DNA from: a candidate division WWE3 bacterium RIFCSPHIGHO2_01_FULL_40_23
GTDB lineage: Bacteria > Patescibacteria > WWE3 > UBA101185 > 2-01-FULL-41-18
Length of the DNA stretch: 64,000 nucleotides
NCBI GenBank assembly: GCA_001772615.1
Contig: MEUZ01000003.1
Span: 62,001 to 126,000 of the forward strand
Reading direction: 5' to 3'
Shown here: in pieces, positions 34,573-43,766 of the stretch
Numbering within the stretch: the stretch's first letter is position 1
Layout of the letters: every line of letters begins with the position of its first letter
Translations under genes and position numbers: made by a program
Notes under the pieces: model-generated
What the model saw: only the letters and a program-made list of their open reading frames with translations
Database searches by the model: none
What the model was told of the DNA's origin: nothing

Positions 34573-35859
34573 ATAAAAAGTCCCTATTAGCTTAAGCTGG
34601 GTTTCAACCTTAATATCCCAGGTATTCTTCTTTGCAACCGCCTGCCTCTGTATAAATTTCTGTTTTGAGTCCTCCATCAAAGCCGTTTTAACAAATCTGA
34701 TAAATTCTTCGTCTGATTTAGCTATGTAGCAAACATTGGAAAAGGGTTTATAAGCAGGGAGATTTGTGACAATAACCGGAAGGCCTGAAGAAAGGGCATC
34801 GTGAAACTTAACAGGAAAGCACCCTCCAATTGTATATTCATTCAAATTATAAGGAATGATAAAGGCATCTGAAGAGGCCGTATAATAAGGTAAAATTTCA
34901 TAAGGTTTAAGGCCTAAAAGAAATACATTTTTCAATGATTTAAGAGAAGATAAATCCAGATCCGGGTCTGAAAGCCTTTCAGGGCCTATCAAAACAAACG
35001 AAAAACCCGGATAAGCTTTTGCACACATCTCAATCAAACCTATATTTACCTTATAGGAGTCAAGTGCACCAGTAGAAAGTATCCTTGGCCTTGGAATACC
35101 TGCCAGATCTTCGGGTACTGACTTTTTGTACTCCTCAACTTTGTGAAATCTTTCAAAGTCTCCCGAGTTTGGAAGAAAATAAACTTCTTCTGTATCTTTT
35201 CCTATCTTTAGACACATATTTTTAAACTTGGTAACTAAACCAGGGGCGCTTGCAAAAATTAAATCAGATTTTTCCGCGAGCCACTCTTCTCTTTTCACAA
35301 CCCATTTTTTACCTGAAAACCCACTTTGGTTTAGCCTTACTTTCAATACCTCATCCAGATTTTGAATAAAAGCAACAATTCCCTTGTTAACCTTTTTACC
35401 TTTTGCATACTCCGGGAAAGCGCTGTACTCATCAACCACGTCATAGATTAAAAGGTCATATTCCAGCTTCTTAATAAAATTCTCCATATCAGGAAAGTCA
35501 AAATGATACACCCATAAAATAGTTTTTCTTTTTTCATATGCTGATAATAAACTTCCAATCCTTTGTGAGTGAACCCAGGTATTAATGATAGAAAAAGGCC
35601 TAAAGTTAAAGATGTTTATGGGTGAATATATTGTCAGAGCTTCGTTCTCTTTTCTTATTCCAGATAAAGATTTAAAAGAAAGATGACCGGGTCTAAAAAG
35701 GTTTTTAAGTGCCTTATATCTCGTGGGGGGATTAACAAACAAAACATTATGCCCCAGCTTAGAAAGCCTGGTCATTACATGCCACTTATTTGTCTTTAAT
35801 GGCAAATCAAAAAACTGATTAGACAAACAGATAATGTTATATTTGTGCGTCCCCTTCAT
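34570..35859 (-). CDS. Glycosyltransferase, GT-B fold (GT4-like)
   Basis: The 429-residue protein has an N-terminal Rossmann half opening YNIICLSNQFFDLPLKTNKWHVMTRLSKLGHNVLFVNPP and a C-terminal half with PRILSTGALDSYKVNIGLI, FVLIGPERLSD, LGLKPYEILPYYTASSDAFIIPYN and FPVKFHDALSSGLPVIVTNLPAY. This matches the TuaH-like group of GT4-type enzymes; the second Glu of the donor motif is less clear. The start is secure: AAGGAGGT lies 10 bases before the ATG, just downstream of TGC-TAGAAT. It is the first gene of the operon reaching 29.3 kb. Confidence 0.82.
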   Translation of the reverse strand: MKGTHKYNIICLSNQFFDLPLKTNKWHVMTRLSKLGHNVLFVNPPTRYKALKNLFRPGHLSFKSLSGIRKENEALTIYSPINIFNFRPFSIINTWVHSQRIGSLLSAYEKRKTILWVYHFDFPDMENFIKKLEYDLLIYDVVDEYSAFPEYAKGKKVNKGIVAFIQNLDEVLKVRLNQSGFSGKKWVVKREEWLAEKSDLIFASAPGLVTKFKNMCLKIGKDTEEVYFLPNSGDFERFHKVEEYKKSVPEDLAGIPRPRILSTGALDSYKVNIGLIEMCAKAYPGFSFVLIGPERLSDPDLDLSSLKSLKNVFLLGLKPYEILPYYTASSDAFIIPYNLNEYTIGGCFPVKFHDALSSGLPVIVTNLPAYKPFSNVCYIAKSDEEFIRFVKTALMEDSKQKFIQRQAVAKKNTWDIKVETQLKLIGTFY

Positions 35860-35869
35860 AAGCTTTCAA

Positions 35870-35891
35870 ACCTCCTTTTGGAATTCTAGCA
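35870..35891 (-). promoter_or_regulatory. Promoter and Shine-Dalgarno of the 35.9-29.3 kb operon
   Basis: The extended -10 TGC-TAGAAT (35883-35891) is followed closely by AAGGAGGT (35870-35877), 10 bases before the ATG. The predicted start point falls at the edge of the Shine-Dalgarno, giving a very short leader of about 17 bases. No clear -35 is seen. Confidence 0.55.
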
Positions 35892-35897
35892 CAGCAT

Positions 35898-35926
35898 TTG
35901 TTAAGGGGCTCTCCTCACGGTATGAT
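35898..35926 (+). promoter_or_regulatory. Methyltransferase promoter (leaderless)
   Basis: TTGTTA (35898-35903), exactly 17 bases, then TATGAT (35921-35926), which ends 6 bases before the ATG at 35933. It overlaps the divergent operon region upstream. The spacing supports the shorter start of the methyltransferase. Confidence 0.65.
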
Positions 35927-35932
35927 CTTTCA

Positions 35933-36691
35933 ATGGAGTTAGTAGAATATCACAAACTCTCCAAACTTGAAGAAACATACTGGTGGCACAGAGGAAAACT
36001 GTTCTTGGTAGACTCGCTTGTTAAACACCTGTTTCCACAAAAGAGAGGACTTGAAATTATGGAAATTGGGTGCGGAACAGGGCATATAACCAAACACTTA
36101 TCTAAATTTGGAAAGGTAACAGGGATAGAAATTTCAAAAGAAGCAGCGTCTCACTGCATTGAAAAGGGTATTAGAAACGTTTTGAATAAAGACGTAAATG
36201 AAATGAGGATACCTAAAAGTTTTGAGAAGAGGTTTGATCTGATCCTTGCCCTTGATGTTTTGGAGCATATTCAGGACGACACAAAAACAATGAGAAGGAC
36301 TTACAAAATGCTAAAACCCGGCGGATTTTTCCTAGTAAATGTACCTGCTCACAAATTTTTATGGAGTGAACATGACGAGGCGCTTCACCATAAAAGAAGA
36401 TACTCCACAACAGAGATATTAAAAAAACTCACTGATAATGATTTTGAAATTATCAAAAAAAGCTTTTTTGTTTCCACATTTTTTCCGGCAATCCTTGCCT
36501 TCAGGACCTTTACAAACATCTTTACTAAATCCACCTATCCTAAAACTTCCTATATTTTGCTTCCTAAACCCGTTAACGACCTTATGACTAAAATACTTGA
36601 GCTGGAAACTAAAGTTTTAAATTTTACAAACCTCCCTATCGGAACGACTATCACAGTGATTGCAAGAAAACCTACGGGAGAGAAACTGTAA
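35933..36691 (+). CDS. SAM-dependent methyltransferase (class I)
   Basis: This protein of about 252 residues opens MELVEYHKLSKLEETYWWHRGK, typical of UbiG/WbsX-like methyltransferases in glycan clusters. SAM motif I is IMEIGCGTGHITKHL, followed by FDLILALDVLEHIQDD and MLKPGGFFLVNVPAH. The frame is open 33 codons further upstream (to 35834), but that segment would overlap the divergent gene and contains this gene's promoter, so Met at 35933 is chosen. It is convergent with and overlaps the next gene by 20 bases. It may methylate a sugar, or the lipid-linked intermediate. Confidence 0.85.
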   Translation: MELVEYHKLSKLEETYWWHRGKLFLVDSLVKHLFPQKRGLEIMEIGCGTGHITKHLSKFGKVTGIEISKEAASHCIEKGIRNVLNKDVNEMRIPKSFEKRFDLILALDVLEHIQDDTKTMRRTYKMLKPGGFFLVNVPAHKFLWSEHDEALHHKRRYSTTEILKKLTDNDFEIIKKSFFVSTFFPAILAFRTFTNIFTKSTYPKTSYILLPKPVNDLMTKILELETKVLNFTNLPIGTTITVIARKPTGEKL

Positions 36692-38009
36692 TGACGTTTA
36701 ATTTCGCAAGCACCCTTTTTACATAAAACACAAGCTCCGATTCTTTTAACGACCACAACCACCTCTGGTCCTTGAAACCTTTGTCATACACCCCATGCCA
36801 AATACCGTCAAAGAAAGCTATCCCCAAAAGCTCAACTAAAACAGACAAACCAAGTAAACCAAAGAAAACTTTTTTTGTTCTTTGATGGTAACCTGACTCC
36901 AGGTAAGGGACGAGAAGGATCGCAAGAAATGGGATAACATCAGAAGCCATCCTATATCCAAAAGACCAGCCTCCGTACCAATGCTTCCACATACCGACAA
37001 CTAGAGTATGTAGAAGAATAATAGCGATAAAAGATTTGTACAGCAGTGGTTGCGTGGTGTACCTTTTTCTTAAAACCAAAAAGGAACCAAAAAGCGAAAA
37101 CAAAAACACCGGAGAATAAACAAGGATACCCTTGCTTGGGGATAGCCAGAGCCCCGCAAATCCCACAAAAATAGGGGTTCTCCAGCTATCTAGAAGCTGT
37201 GAAGAATAACCTTGATTTAGAATACTTTCATAAAAAATGGAGTTATAAAGCAGAAAAAATGCAATAGGGACTATAAGAGGGGCAAGAAACTTTACTAAGC
37301 CGGAAAATTTATAAACTTTTAGTACATAAAATGACAAGGTGATCAAAAATAAAACTGCGGTGGGTCTTGATATTAGAGCCAAGCCCAAAAACAAACCAGA
37401 AAAATAAAGATTTATTTTTTTAGCAGGAGCCTTAACAAGAAAAAGCAGAGATAAAATCGTAAAAAGCTCAAGCGTCCCATGCTGCCACAAAGCCTGTGAA
37501 ATACTGGCAAAATTTATTGTAGCGAATAAGTAAATTAAAGTTATGATAAAAGCGTTATCTTCCTTAGTGAGTTTTAACAACAACTGGTAAAGAAAAACAC
37601 CTGACAGTCCAACAATAATTGCAGAAGAAAGCCGCGCAAGAAGGGCTATGTTAAACCAGTTTACATCAATATTTAAAAACACGGGAATAAGATAAATTGG
37701 AAGAGCGAGAATAGAAGACATTATAGGAAAAGCCGAGAGATAATGCCCTGAAACTTTCCTAAGATAAAATGGTGTCTTGCCAAGAATATACTTTTTGTCA
37801 TCGGGATGGGGATATCTTTCAATCATTATCTGATAGTAATCATCTAGATAAAGGGTCCCCTTCTTTATGATAGAAAAAGGAAGGAACATAGAGGGTATTG
37901 TATCCTCTGACTGAATAATAAACTGATTAATATTAGTATTATAAATACTGTACCAAGAAACAAAGTATATAAAAATAGCCCCAAGAAACAAGATAATGGG
38001 TTTTTTCAT
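36672..38009 (-). CDS. Multi-pass membrane protein, GT-C glycosyltransferase-like
   Basis: The 445-residue protein has about 11 membrane segments. The first outer loop contains an acidic pair (QSEDTIPSMFLPFSI), as in GT-C enzymes that use polyprenyl-phosphate sugars, and RPTAVLFLITL and HWYGGWSFGYRMASDVIPFLAIL later resemble mannosyltransferase-like families. The family cannot be fixed by eye. It follows the next upstream gene by 5 bases, so it is the last gene of the operon that begins near 49.2 kb. Confidence 0.65.
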   Translation of the reverse strand: MKKPIILFLGAIFIYFVSWYSIYNTNINQFIIQSEDTIPSMFLPFSIIKKGTLYLDDYYQIMIERYPHPDDKKYILGKTPFYLRKVSGHYLSAFPIMSSILALPIYLIPVFLNIDVNWFNIALLARLSSAIIVGLSGVFLYQLLLKLTKEDNAFIITLIYLFATINFASISQALWQHGTLELFTILSLLFLVKAPAKKINLYFSGLFLGLALISRPTAVLFLITLSFYVLKVYKFSGLVKFLAPLIVPIAFFLLYNSIFYESILNQGYSSQLLDSWRTPIFVGFAGLWLSPSKGILVYSPVFLFSLFGSFLVLRKRYTTQPLLYKSFIAIILLHTLVVGMWKHWYGGWSFGYRMASDVIPFLAILLVPYLESGYHQRTKKVFFGLLGLSVLVELLGIAFFDGIWHGVYDKGFKDQRWLWSLKESELVFYVKRVLAKLNVITVSLP

Positions 38010-38014
38010 ACTAA

Positions 38015-39622
38015 TTAATTAAAGGTATAAATATATGAGTCGTCAAACTCTTTCAAAAGTCTTATTTGTTCACTCCCCTTAAAAAAATGTAGGGATGCAG
38101 CGCTTGAGCTTTTAAAAACTAATAAATAATTTATGCCCGATATTCTAGCATCATCCAACCCTTCATCTGTTTTTAATTTAGACGTAAACTCCGCACTGTC
38201 AAAATCACCAATGTGAAAGCCTCTTGGATTGGCAAACCTTCTTTGATGTTCGCGCATCCAAAACAAAACTTTATTACCTTCTGTATAAGGATATACTGCA
38301 ATGACAGAATCTTTTGACGTGTTATACCTAAGAAATGTAAAAACTGGAGGGGTCACAGACACGTTAGTTAATCTCACTGGCACAAAAGATTGGACTAAAC
38401 CAAAACTTGTGAGAAGTAAAAGAATTATAAGAAACAAAATGTTTGGAATTTTCTTTTCAATGTAGGATAGTCCAAATCCCGATATAAATAAAGTAACCAG
38501 CAGAATAATAACCCCAAGTCTTGAAAGAACCCTAAACATAGGGAAAAAAAGATACAAAGCGTAAGAAGGTAAATAAATTTTACTCTGGGAAACTGCGAAA
38601 TAAGGCGGGAAGGAAAAAAGGATAAGCATAAACAAGACAAAGAGCATTTTAAGCATTACCTCTCTATCTTTTAACTCAACTTGACTTTTGAAAAATAGAT
38701 AAACCGAAAATATCATAAGCAAAAGATTACTAAGACCCAAAAAGAGGCCAGCATGTTCATCATGAAAGTAATTTTTGAATAAAAAGTAATCTTTTCTTTC
38801 AAGCTGACTTATTACCTCCTCGGAGAATTTTCCGAAAAAAGGATTTCTTGTTGAAGGCAATAGAAAATGCCAAGGTCTTGAACTAAAAATAAAAAAATCC
38901 TCTATAGGCCTAACAACTTTTAACTTATTCTCTTCTAAACTATCTTGAGTATTTGAAATAAAATTGGCTCTAAAATAAGGCGTCACAAAAGGAATTGCAA
39001 CGATTAAAGATGAAATACCCATAACTGCAAAAGCAAAGACTTTCCAAAGTAGTTTTTTTCCATTCCTAAAAACTTCGGGTTTAATCACTTCAATAAAAAA
39101 GAAGAGAAGGGATAGTAAATAAAGAAAGTACCCATAGTAATTAGAAATCAGAAGCGTTACAGATATGAACAAACCGCTAAACAGATAATATGTAAGTTTT
39201 TGGCTTCTTATAGCTTTAAGAAAGATTAAAAGAAAGGCAGGAAACACCCAGATCTGTGATAGATCCACATGGCTTCCTACATGAACAAAAAAATATGAAG
39301 ACAAAGCATAGGACAAAGCTAAACTAACGGATACATAAAAGGAAAACCACTTTCTAAAAAGCAGATATGAGAAGAGAAGCCCAAGAGCTCCACCCAAAAA
39401 GATAAGGATATTATATGCTGTTACACCACCCAAAACTCTTGCAAGGAGGAAAAATACACCCCAGAGAATCGGCTGCGAGTAAAAAACGTTTATATCAATC
39501 CCGTAAGGGTAAGCATAATAAGAGCAGAAAGAGGTTGCATTAAAAGCTCCCTCTGCATTCATGCACCATGATTGCCATAAAATAAAGATCTGATCGTTAT
39601 ACCCTCCTACGAGAAACCCCAT
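38015..39622 (-). CDS. Multi-pass membrane protein, GT-C-like, lacking an N-terminal membrane segment
   Basis: The 535-residue protein starts directly in what looks like the first outer loop of a GT-C protein (GYNDQIFILWQSWC and YYAYPYGIDINVFYSQP); the membrane helix that normally precedes this loop is missing. About 10 membrane segments follow, then a soluble C-terminal domain of about 110 residues. An in-frame TGA lies four codons upstream and AAGGAGG sits 3 bases before the ATG, so the start is real. It overlaps a 116-residue membrane ORF by 26 bases. Either the two work as split subunits or one gene was broken by a frameshift. Confidence 0.6.
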   Translation of the reverse strand: MGFLVGGYNDQIFILWQSWCMNAEGAFNATSFCSYYAYPYGIDINVFYSQPILWGVFFLLARVLGGVTAYNILIFLGGALGLLFSYLLFRKWFSFYVSVSLALSYALSSYFFVHVGSHVDLSQIWVFPAFLLIFLKAIRSQKLTYYLFSGLFISVTLLISNYYGYFLYLLSLLFFFIEVIKPEVFRNGKKLLWKVFAFAVMGISSLIVAIPFVTPYFRANFISNTQDSLEENKLKVVRPIEDFFIFSSRPWHFLLPSTRNPFFGKFSEEVISQLERKDYFLFKNYFHDEHAGLFLGLSNLLLMIFSVYLFFKSQVELKDREVMLKMLFVLFMLILFSFPPYFAVSQSKIYLPSYALYLFFPMFRVLSRLGVIILLVTLFISGFGLSYIEKKIPNILFLIILLLLTSFGLVQSFVPVRLTNVSVTPPVFTFLRYNTSKDSVIAVYPYTEGNKVLFWMREHQRRFANPRGFHIGDFDSAEFTSKLKTDEGLDDARISGINYLLVFKSSSAASLHFFKGSEQIRLLKEFDDSYIYTFN

Positions 39623-39947
39623 CTTCCTCCTTCAAGATAAAACTATATATCAGATCATATCCTACACTAAAGCTCATTAACAAAAAGAATATAACGGCAA
39701 TATTATCCAAATCATCAGACGATAAAAAAACCTTAAATAAACCAAGTATAAAAATGGTTATAAAAGCTGCTATGTAGCTAAAGATTGGTCTGATATTAAA
39801 GTAGGAAAACACAAGTGAATATACAAGAAGGAAAATAGCTTTTGGTCTTGTGACTAAAACAGCAAACTTACTACCAAGAGAAAAGAGAAGGCTTCCAAGC
39901 AAAACATACAAAATGGTAATAACAATAAATAATCTCCTGACTTTCAT
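39597..39947 (-). CDS. Small multi-pass membrane protein
   Basis: I do not recognise this 116-residue protein. It has about four membrane helices, starting MKVRRLFIVITILYVLLG, and a short charged end (ILKEEDGVSRRRV). It overlaps the large upstream gene by 4 bases and the downstream GT-C-like gene by 26. It could supply membrane segments to the downstream protein or be an independent small subunit. No GtrA or EamA signature is seen. Confidence 0.55.
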   Translation of the reverse strand: MKVRRLFIVITILYVLLGSLLFSLGSKFAVLVTRPKAIFLLVYSLVFSYFNIRPIFSYIAAFITIFILGLFKVFLSSDDLDNIAVIFFLLMSFSVGYDLIYSFILKEEDGVSRRRV

Positions 39948-42900
39948 GTACTCCTCCTTTTTAAAGCGACCACCAGAATAAACAAGCTAATAAATGTCAA
40001 AATGGATATTAATAAACCGTAGAAATAAAAGTGCTGGGGTACATACTCTATTACATATAAATTGGAATAATCAGGACTAAAAGGATCAATATACCACCCA
40101 TTGGCAAATGCGTTCGCTTCAAGGTGCTCACCCAATCCTTTTGAGATAAGGGGCGGAAATGAGGGCTTTTCTTTTCCTAAGTATTTATATTCAGTTGAGT
40201 TAAAAGAACCATAAGTTTGTATTTTAGAACCAAGGCTAGTATTGTCAGTTATTCTTCTTAACCTCCAGCCTGTATCAAAAGCCTGCCCGAAATATAGTAA
40301 AAACGGCTTTTGGGGCTTTTCAAGGATCTTTACGAGATACTTTGTCTTATCTATTTTAGAAAACTCTACAGGAATTGAATCAGCTGCTACAGCTTCCTTT
40401 TTTACTATCGTATTCAAGGAAGCTACAGGATTAAATAAAGCTAAAACATTTAGGTTTTCAATCCGAATCGTTCCAAAAACTTCCGAATCAGTCTTACTAA
40501 CAATAACGGCAAGGCCTGTTTTATAATTTTGAAACCATCTTTTTTTATGAAAACCGAAGTTTAATTCCTGTTTGCCCTGGCTAAATACCATAGGCAACCT
40601 TTTATGAACAATAAATGAACATTTCTCCTTAGATATGCCAGCGACTTTCTGCTTTAAATCCTGGCAGTTGCTTGTCCACACAACAAGCTCGCCTGAAAGA
40701 TTTGATGGCACTAGGTAACTAAGACTTACATAATAATCTTCAAAATCTTTAACATCGTTAAGTTCTATGTATTCAATAGAAACATAAGGGCTAAAAATAG
40801 AGGATGATGAGACAAGCATTAGGTCATCTTTATAGACCTCATAACTATTTAGTCCAACGGGATTAATATCGTAACATCCAGATTTCAGATAAATAGAGTC
40901 GCTTTGAGTGATCTCAACTGCGCCCTCTCTACCTGGAAAAGCGGGCCCTTCTGCACAGGGAACTTCCGAGATATTAAATTTCAAGTTCTCTTTATCTGCG
41001 ATTTCAGCAGTTGATTTCATAGTAATCTTATAATCGCCGTCTCTATAAACTTTTATCACCGGGCGCTGACTCGTCTTTCTAATATCCTGAAGAACGACCT
41101 CCTGGAAAGTCTTGTTTGAACCCCCTGTCATCTTCAAAAAGACGGTGCCGTTTTCATAACTTTCTAAAAGTGATGACCAGTCTATATCAGTTAAGTCATC
41201 ATAATAAACACCTTTTAATCTTTGGGTTGCAAAGATCCTGGGTAAAGTTTCTATAGAAGCTATTTTTGCTTTCGAAAATTCCTCGATCTCACCCTTATCT
41301 TTTGAGTAGTTTACAAGGCTTTCCTCAAAGTAATCTCTCAAGTCTATCCCTCCATAAGGACCGAAGTTGGCAATAACATCATCACGTACAAGAATAAATT
41401 TTATCCCAAGAATCTTAAGATACTTTTCCAAACCACTGCTAAAGCCGTAGGTATACAAATGCTCTTCCAGATTTTCAAATATTTCCTTTGACCTCCTCCC
41501 CCAAGACGCCCCTCTTGCAACAATCGGATGCCCTAATGAAAGAAGAAATGGATCGCCACCCTGACCATAATTCTGAAATTCGTTTCGTAGAAACAAAGGG
41601 GAAAATTCGGGAGGAACCGGAAGAACATAAGTACTGCTTTGATCTTGATACAACGTTTCTTTTAACCGTGAATAGTCCGGTGGATAGGAAAAAAGGTCTA
41701 TATAATTCCCGACGGGTCTGAAACTTTTAAAATAAGAGACTCCTAAGTCTCCTCTATAAAAAAATCCATTAAGAAATAGTATAAGTAAAGACATTATGAT
41801 TGTGCCTGCCCCATAAAGAAATTTTCTTTTAATCTTGTTCACCAGAGCGAAGTTAAACCAGGAGTAAAATCCAAGAGTAAGAAATGAAGCTAAAGAAAAA
41901 GTTGTCATGGTTATGAAATGCTGTGGAGATCTAAAAAGATTAAAAAGAGGTACGTGCTGATACAAAAAGAAAATAAAATCCCCGAAAGGCGGCGTGACCC
42001 CAACAGAGAAAACTAAGGAAATAATATAAGTAATAAGAACTAATGAAAAAAAATACTTAAATTTCTTGGAAACTGTGTTTGATATAGCAAATCCGATTAA
42101 CGACAGTCCGACCAGGACGTAACCTGAAAGAAACGCAAAATGAAAACTCACCTTTGAGAGTGAGGCAGTATAAAAATCTCTGAAATACCCAACACCCACG
42201 AGAATCTCATACCAGGAGGGTGTCCCGGAAGTCAAAGTGCCAATCGTAAATAACTTCTTATCAAGAAAACTTGATTTAAAGAACGAGAAAGAAGAAAGGG
42301 TGGGAAAAATCCAAAAAAGGTTAAGGAGCAAAATAAAAACTCCAAAAACCAGAAGATGAGTTAGCGGCCCTTTCCTTCTAAATATTAGATATTTATATAA
42401 AGTGGTAGCAAGAACCAAGCCAAGAGTAAAAAGCATATTTTGTATAGAGATGGAAATCAGAAAAAAAACAAGAAGTGGCGCTATTAGATTTACGCTAAGA
42501 ACTCGAGGTGTGTTTAGGTATTTAACATATAAAAAAACAAAGAGCGGGAGGAAAGAATATGAAATAAGATGAGTAAGAGCCCCTCCGTTAAATTCATTAA
42601 AAACAAATGGTGAAAATGAATAAAATACCGATCCTAAAAAGGCGCAGTTAAGTGCTAGGCCCCTATACTTAACGCTTTGATCTACAATTAGTATGTATGA
42701 AAAAAGAATATAGAATGAGGCATAAGACATAAAAGAAACAAAAGTCAGAAGGATTCTTGAAAAAGCTTCACCGGTTACCCCTAAAGAGCCAAGCACGTAC
42801 ACTCCTAAATAATAAGGTATTGATGAGAGACCAAATGATGTCGGCTGACCTAAAAAATTTTCATTCCATGTGCCTAAGAACAAAGAACCCAGCTCTTTTA

Positions 42901-43045
42901 ACTCGCTTGGAAGCACCGGAACTGACCAATCCCAGTTGTGCCCTAGAACACCCCCCTTAAACAATATTCCTCTATAAGCTAAAAGAAATAAAAGTATAAA
43001 CAAAAAAAGGTGAAGAATAGACAGCAGATATTTCTTATTTATCAT
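39944..43045 (-). CDS. Very large membrane protein, GT-C/YfhO- or AftD-like
   Basis: This 1033-residue protein has about 12 membrane segments in the first 440 residues, including an acidic first outer loop (GHNWDWSVPVLPSELKELG), and then a large outer beta-rich region of about 550 residues with a final membrane helix (YGLLISILTFISLFILVVAL). This layout is seen in YfhO-like and AftD-like (DUF3367) membrane glycosyltransferases. The outer region may bind carbohydrate. Donor and acceptor are unknown. It overlaps a methyltransferase gene upstream by ATGA. Confidence 0.6.
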   Translation of the reverse strand: MINKKYLLSILHLFLFILLFLLAYRGILFKGGVLGHNWDWSVPVLPSELKELGSLFLGTWNENFLGQPTSFGLSSIPYYLGVYVLGSLGVTGEAFSRILLTFVSFMSYASFYILFSYILIVDQSVKYRGLALNCAFLGSVFYSFSPFVFNEFNGGALTHLISYSFLPLFVFLYVKYLNTPRVLSVNLIAPLLVFFLISISIQNMLFTLGLVLATTLYKYLIFRRKGPLTHLLVFGVFILLLNLFWIFPTLSSFSFFKSSFLDKKLFTIGTLTSGTPSWYEILVGVGYFRDFYTASLSKVSFHFAFLSGYVLVGLSLIGFAISNTVSKKFKYFFSLVLITYIISLVFSVGVTPPFGDFIFFLYQHVPLFNLFRSPQHFITMTTFSLASFLTLGFYSWFNFALVNKIKRKFLYGAGTIIMSLLILFLNGFFYRGDLGVSYFKSFRPVGNYIDLFSYPPDYSRLKETLYQDQSSTYVLPVPPEFSPLFLRNEFQNYGQGGDPFLLSLGHPIVARGASWGRRSKEIFENLEEHLYTYGFSSGLEKYLKILGIKFILVRDDVIANFGPYGGIDLRDYFEESLVNYSKDKGEIEEFSKAKIASIETLPRIFATQRLKGVYYDDLTDIDWSSLLESYENGTVFLKMTGGSNKTFQEVVLQDIRKTSQRPVIKVYRDGDYKITMKSTAEIADKENLKFNISEVPCAEGPAFPGREGAVEITQSDSIYLKSGCYDINPVGLNSYEVYKDDLMLVSSSSIFSPYVSIEYIELNDVKDFEDYYVSLSYLVPSNLSGELVVWTSNCQDLKQKVAGISKEKCSFIVHKRLPMVFSQGKQELNFGFHKKRWFQNYKTGLAVIVSKTDSEVFGTIRIENLNVLALFNPVASLNTIVKKEAVAADSIPVEFSKIDKTKYLVKILEKPQKPFLLYFGQAFDTGWRLRRITDNTSLGSKIQTYGSFNSTEYKYLGKEKPSFPPLISKGLGEHLEANAFANGWYIDPFSPDYSNLYVIEYVPQHFYFYGLLISILTFISLFILVVALKRRST

Positions 43046-43764
43046 TTCGGTTGTACTTTTAATTTACACAAAACCACCACGCCTCTAGCAAAAAGAGACG
43101 GTGAAAACCTCGCAAGGAAATACCAAAAATCATCGGGAAGAAACATAAACACCTTTCCTAAAAATGAGAACCTCGAACCGGCTCCGCTCGGATTAATATA
43201 ATAATCTACTTTGATTATCTCAAAGTTTTCACCTAAGAATTTTAATATCTGACTAACGGTTGGGAAATGAAGATGTTTATAAAGCTCAAAAATATGAGAA
43301 TCCACACCAAAGCCAAGAAAAACCATAATACGGTGATATATAGAGTTTTCATTAGGCATTGAAATGACAAGAATCCCATCCTCCTTTAACAAAGCCTTAA
43401 AGGTATCTACGTGCCTCTTTGGATCTTTTAAATGCTCCAAAGTTTCAGTGCATATTATTGCGTCAAACTTCTTCACACCATTAAAGCTAATTTCTTCTTC
43501 GTCAAAAAAGACCTGCTTTACTCTTGCTCCCTTCTTTCTTGCTACCTGCAGGGCAGGTCTATCGGCATCCACAATAAAATATCCAACACCCTTTTTCACA
43601 AAGGGTATAAGATCTCCTGTATATCCCCCTACATCCAGAATCCTTGAACCGCTTTTGATATAAGGATTTACCATATTAGCGTAAAGTTTTAATCTTCGTT
43701 GTATATAATGGTCCCCCGTATATGTAGGTCCGTAATATAAATTTGGTTTATTTCTGATAGGCAT
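43042..43764 (-). CDS. SAM-dependent methyltransferase (class I)
   Basis: The 240-residue protein has SAM motif I ILDVGGYTGDLIPFV, then FIVDADRPAL, FDAIICTETLEHLKDP and GILVISMPNENS. The EHL/P pattern is typical of methyltransferase_11 enzymes in glycan loci. It begins 2 bases after the stop of the next methyltransferase gene and overlaps the very large membrane protein gene. The C-terminus is hydrophobic (GKVFMFLPDDFWYFLARF). The substrate is unknown; a sugar hydroxyl is likely from context. Confidence 0.85.
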   Translation of the reverse strand: MPIRNKPNLYYGPTYTGDHYIQRRLKLYANMVNPYIKSGSRILDVGGYTGDLIPFVKKGVGYFIVDADRPALQVARKKGARVKQVFFDEEEISFNGVKKFDAIICTETLEHLKDPKRHVDTFKALLKEDGILVISMPNENSIYHRIMVFLGFGVDSHIFELYKHLHFPTVSQILKFLGENFEIIKVDYYINPSGAGSRFSFLGKVFMFLPDDFWYFLARFSPSLFARGVVVLCKLKVQPK

Positions 43765-43766
43765 CT

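Noticed and set aside
35834..35932. 33 extra codons at the start of the 35.9 kb methyltransferase
   Set aside because: They overlap the divergent gene start and contain a promoter (TTGTTA-17-TATGAT) six bases before Met at 35933; the extra residues match no domain.
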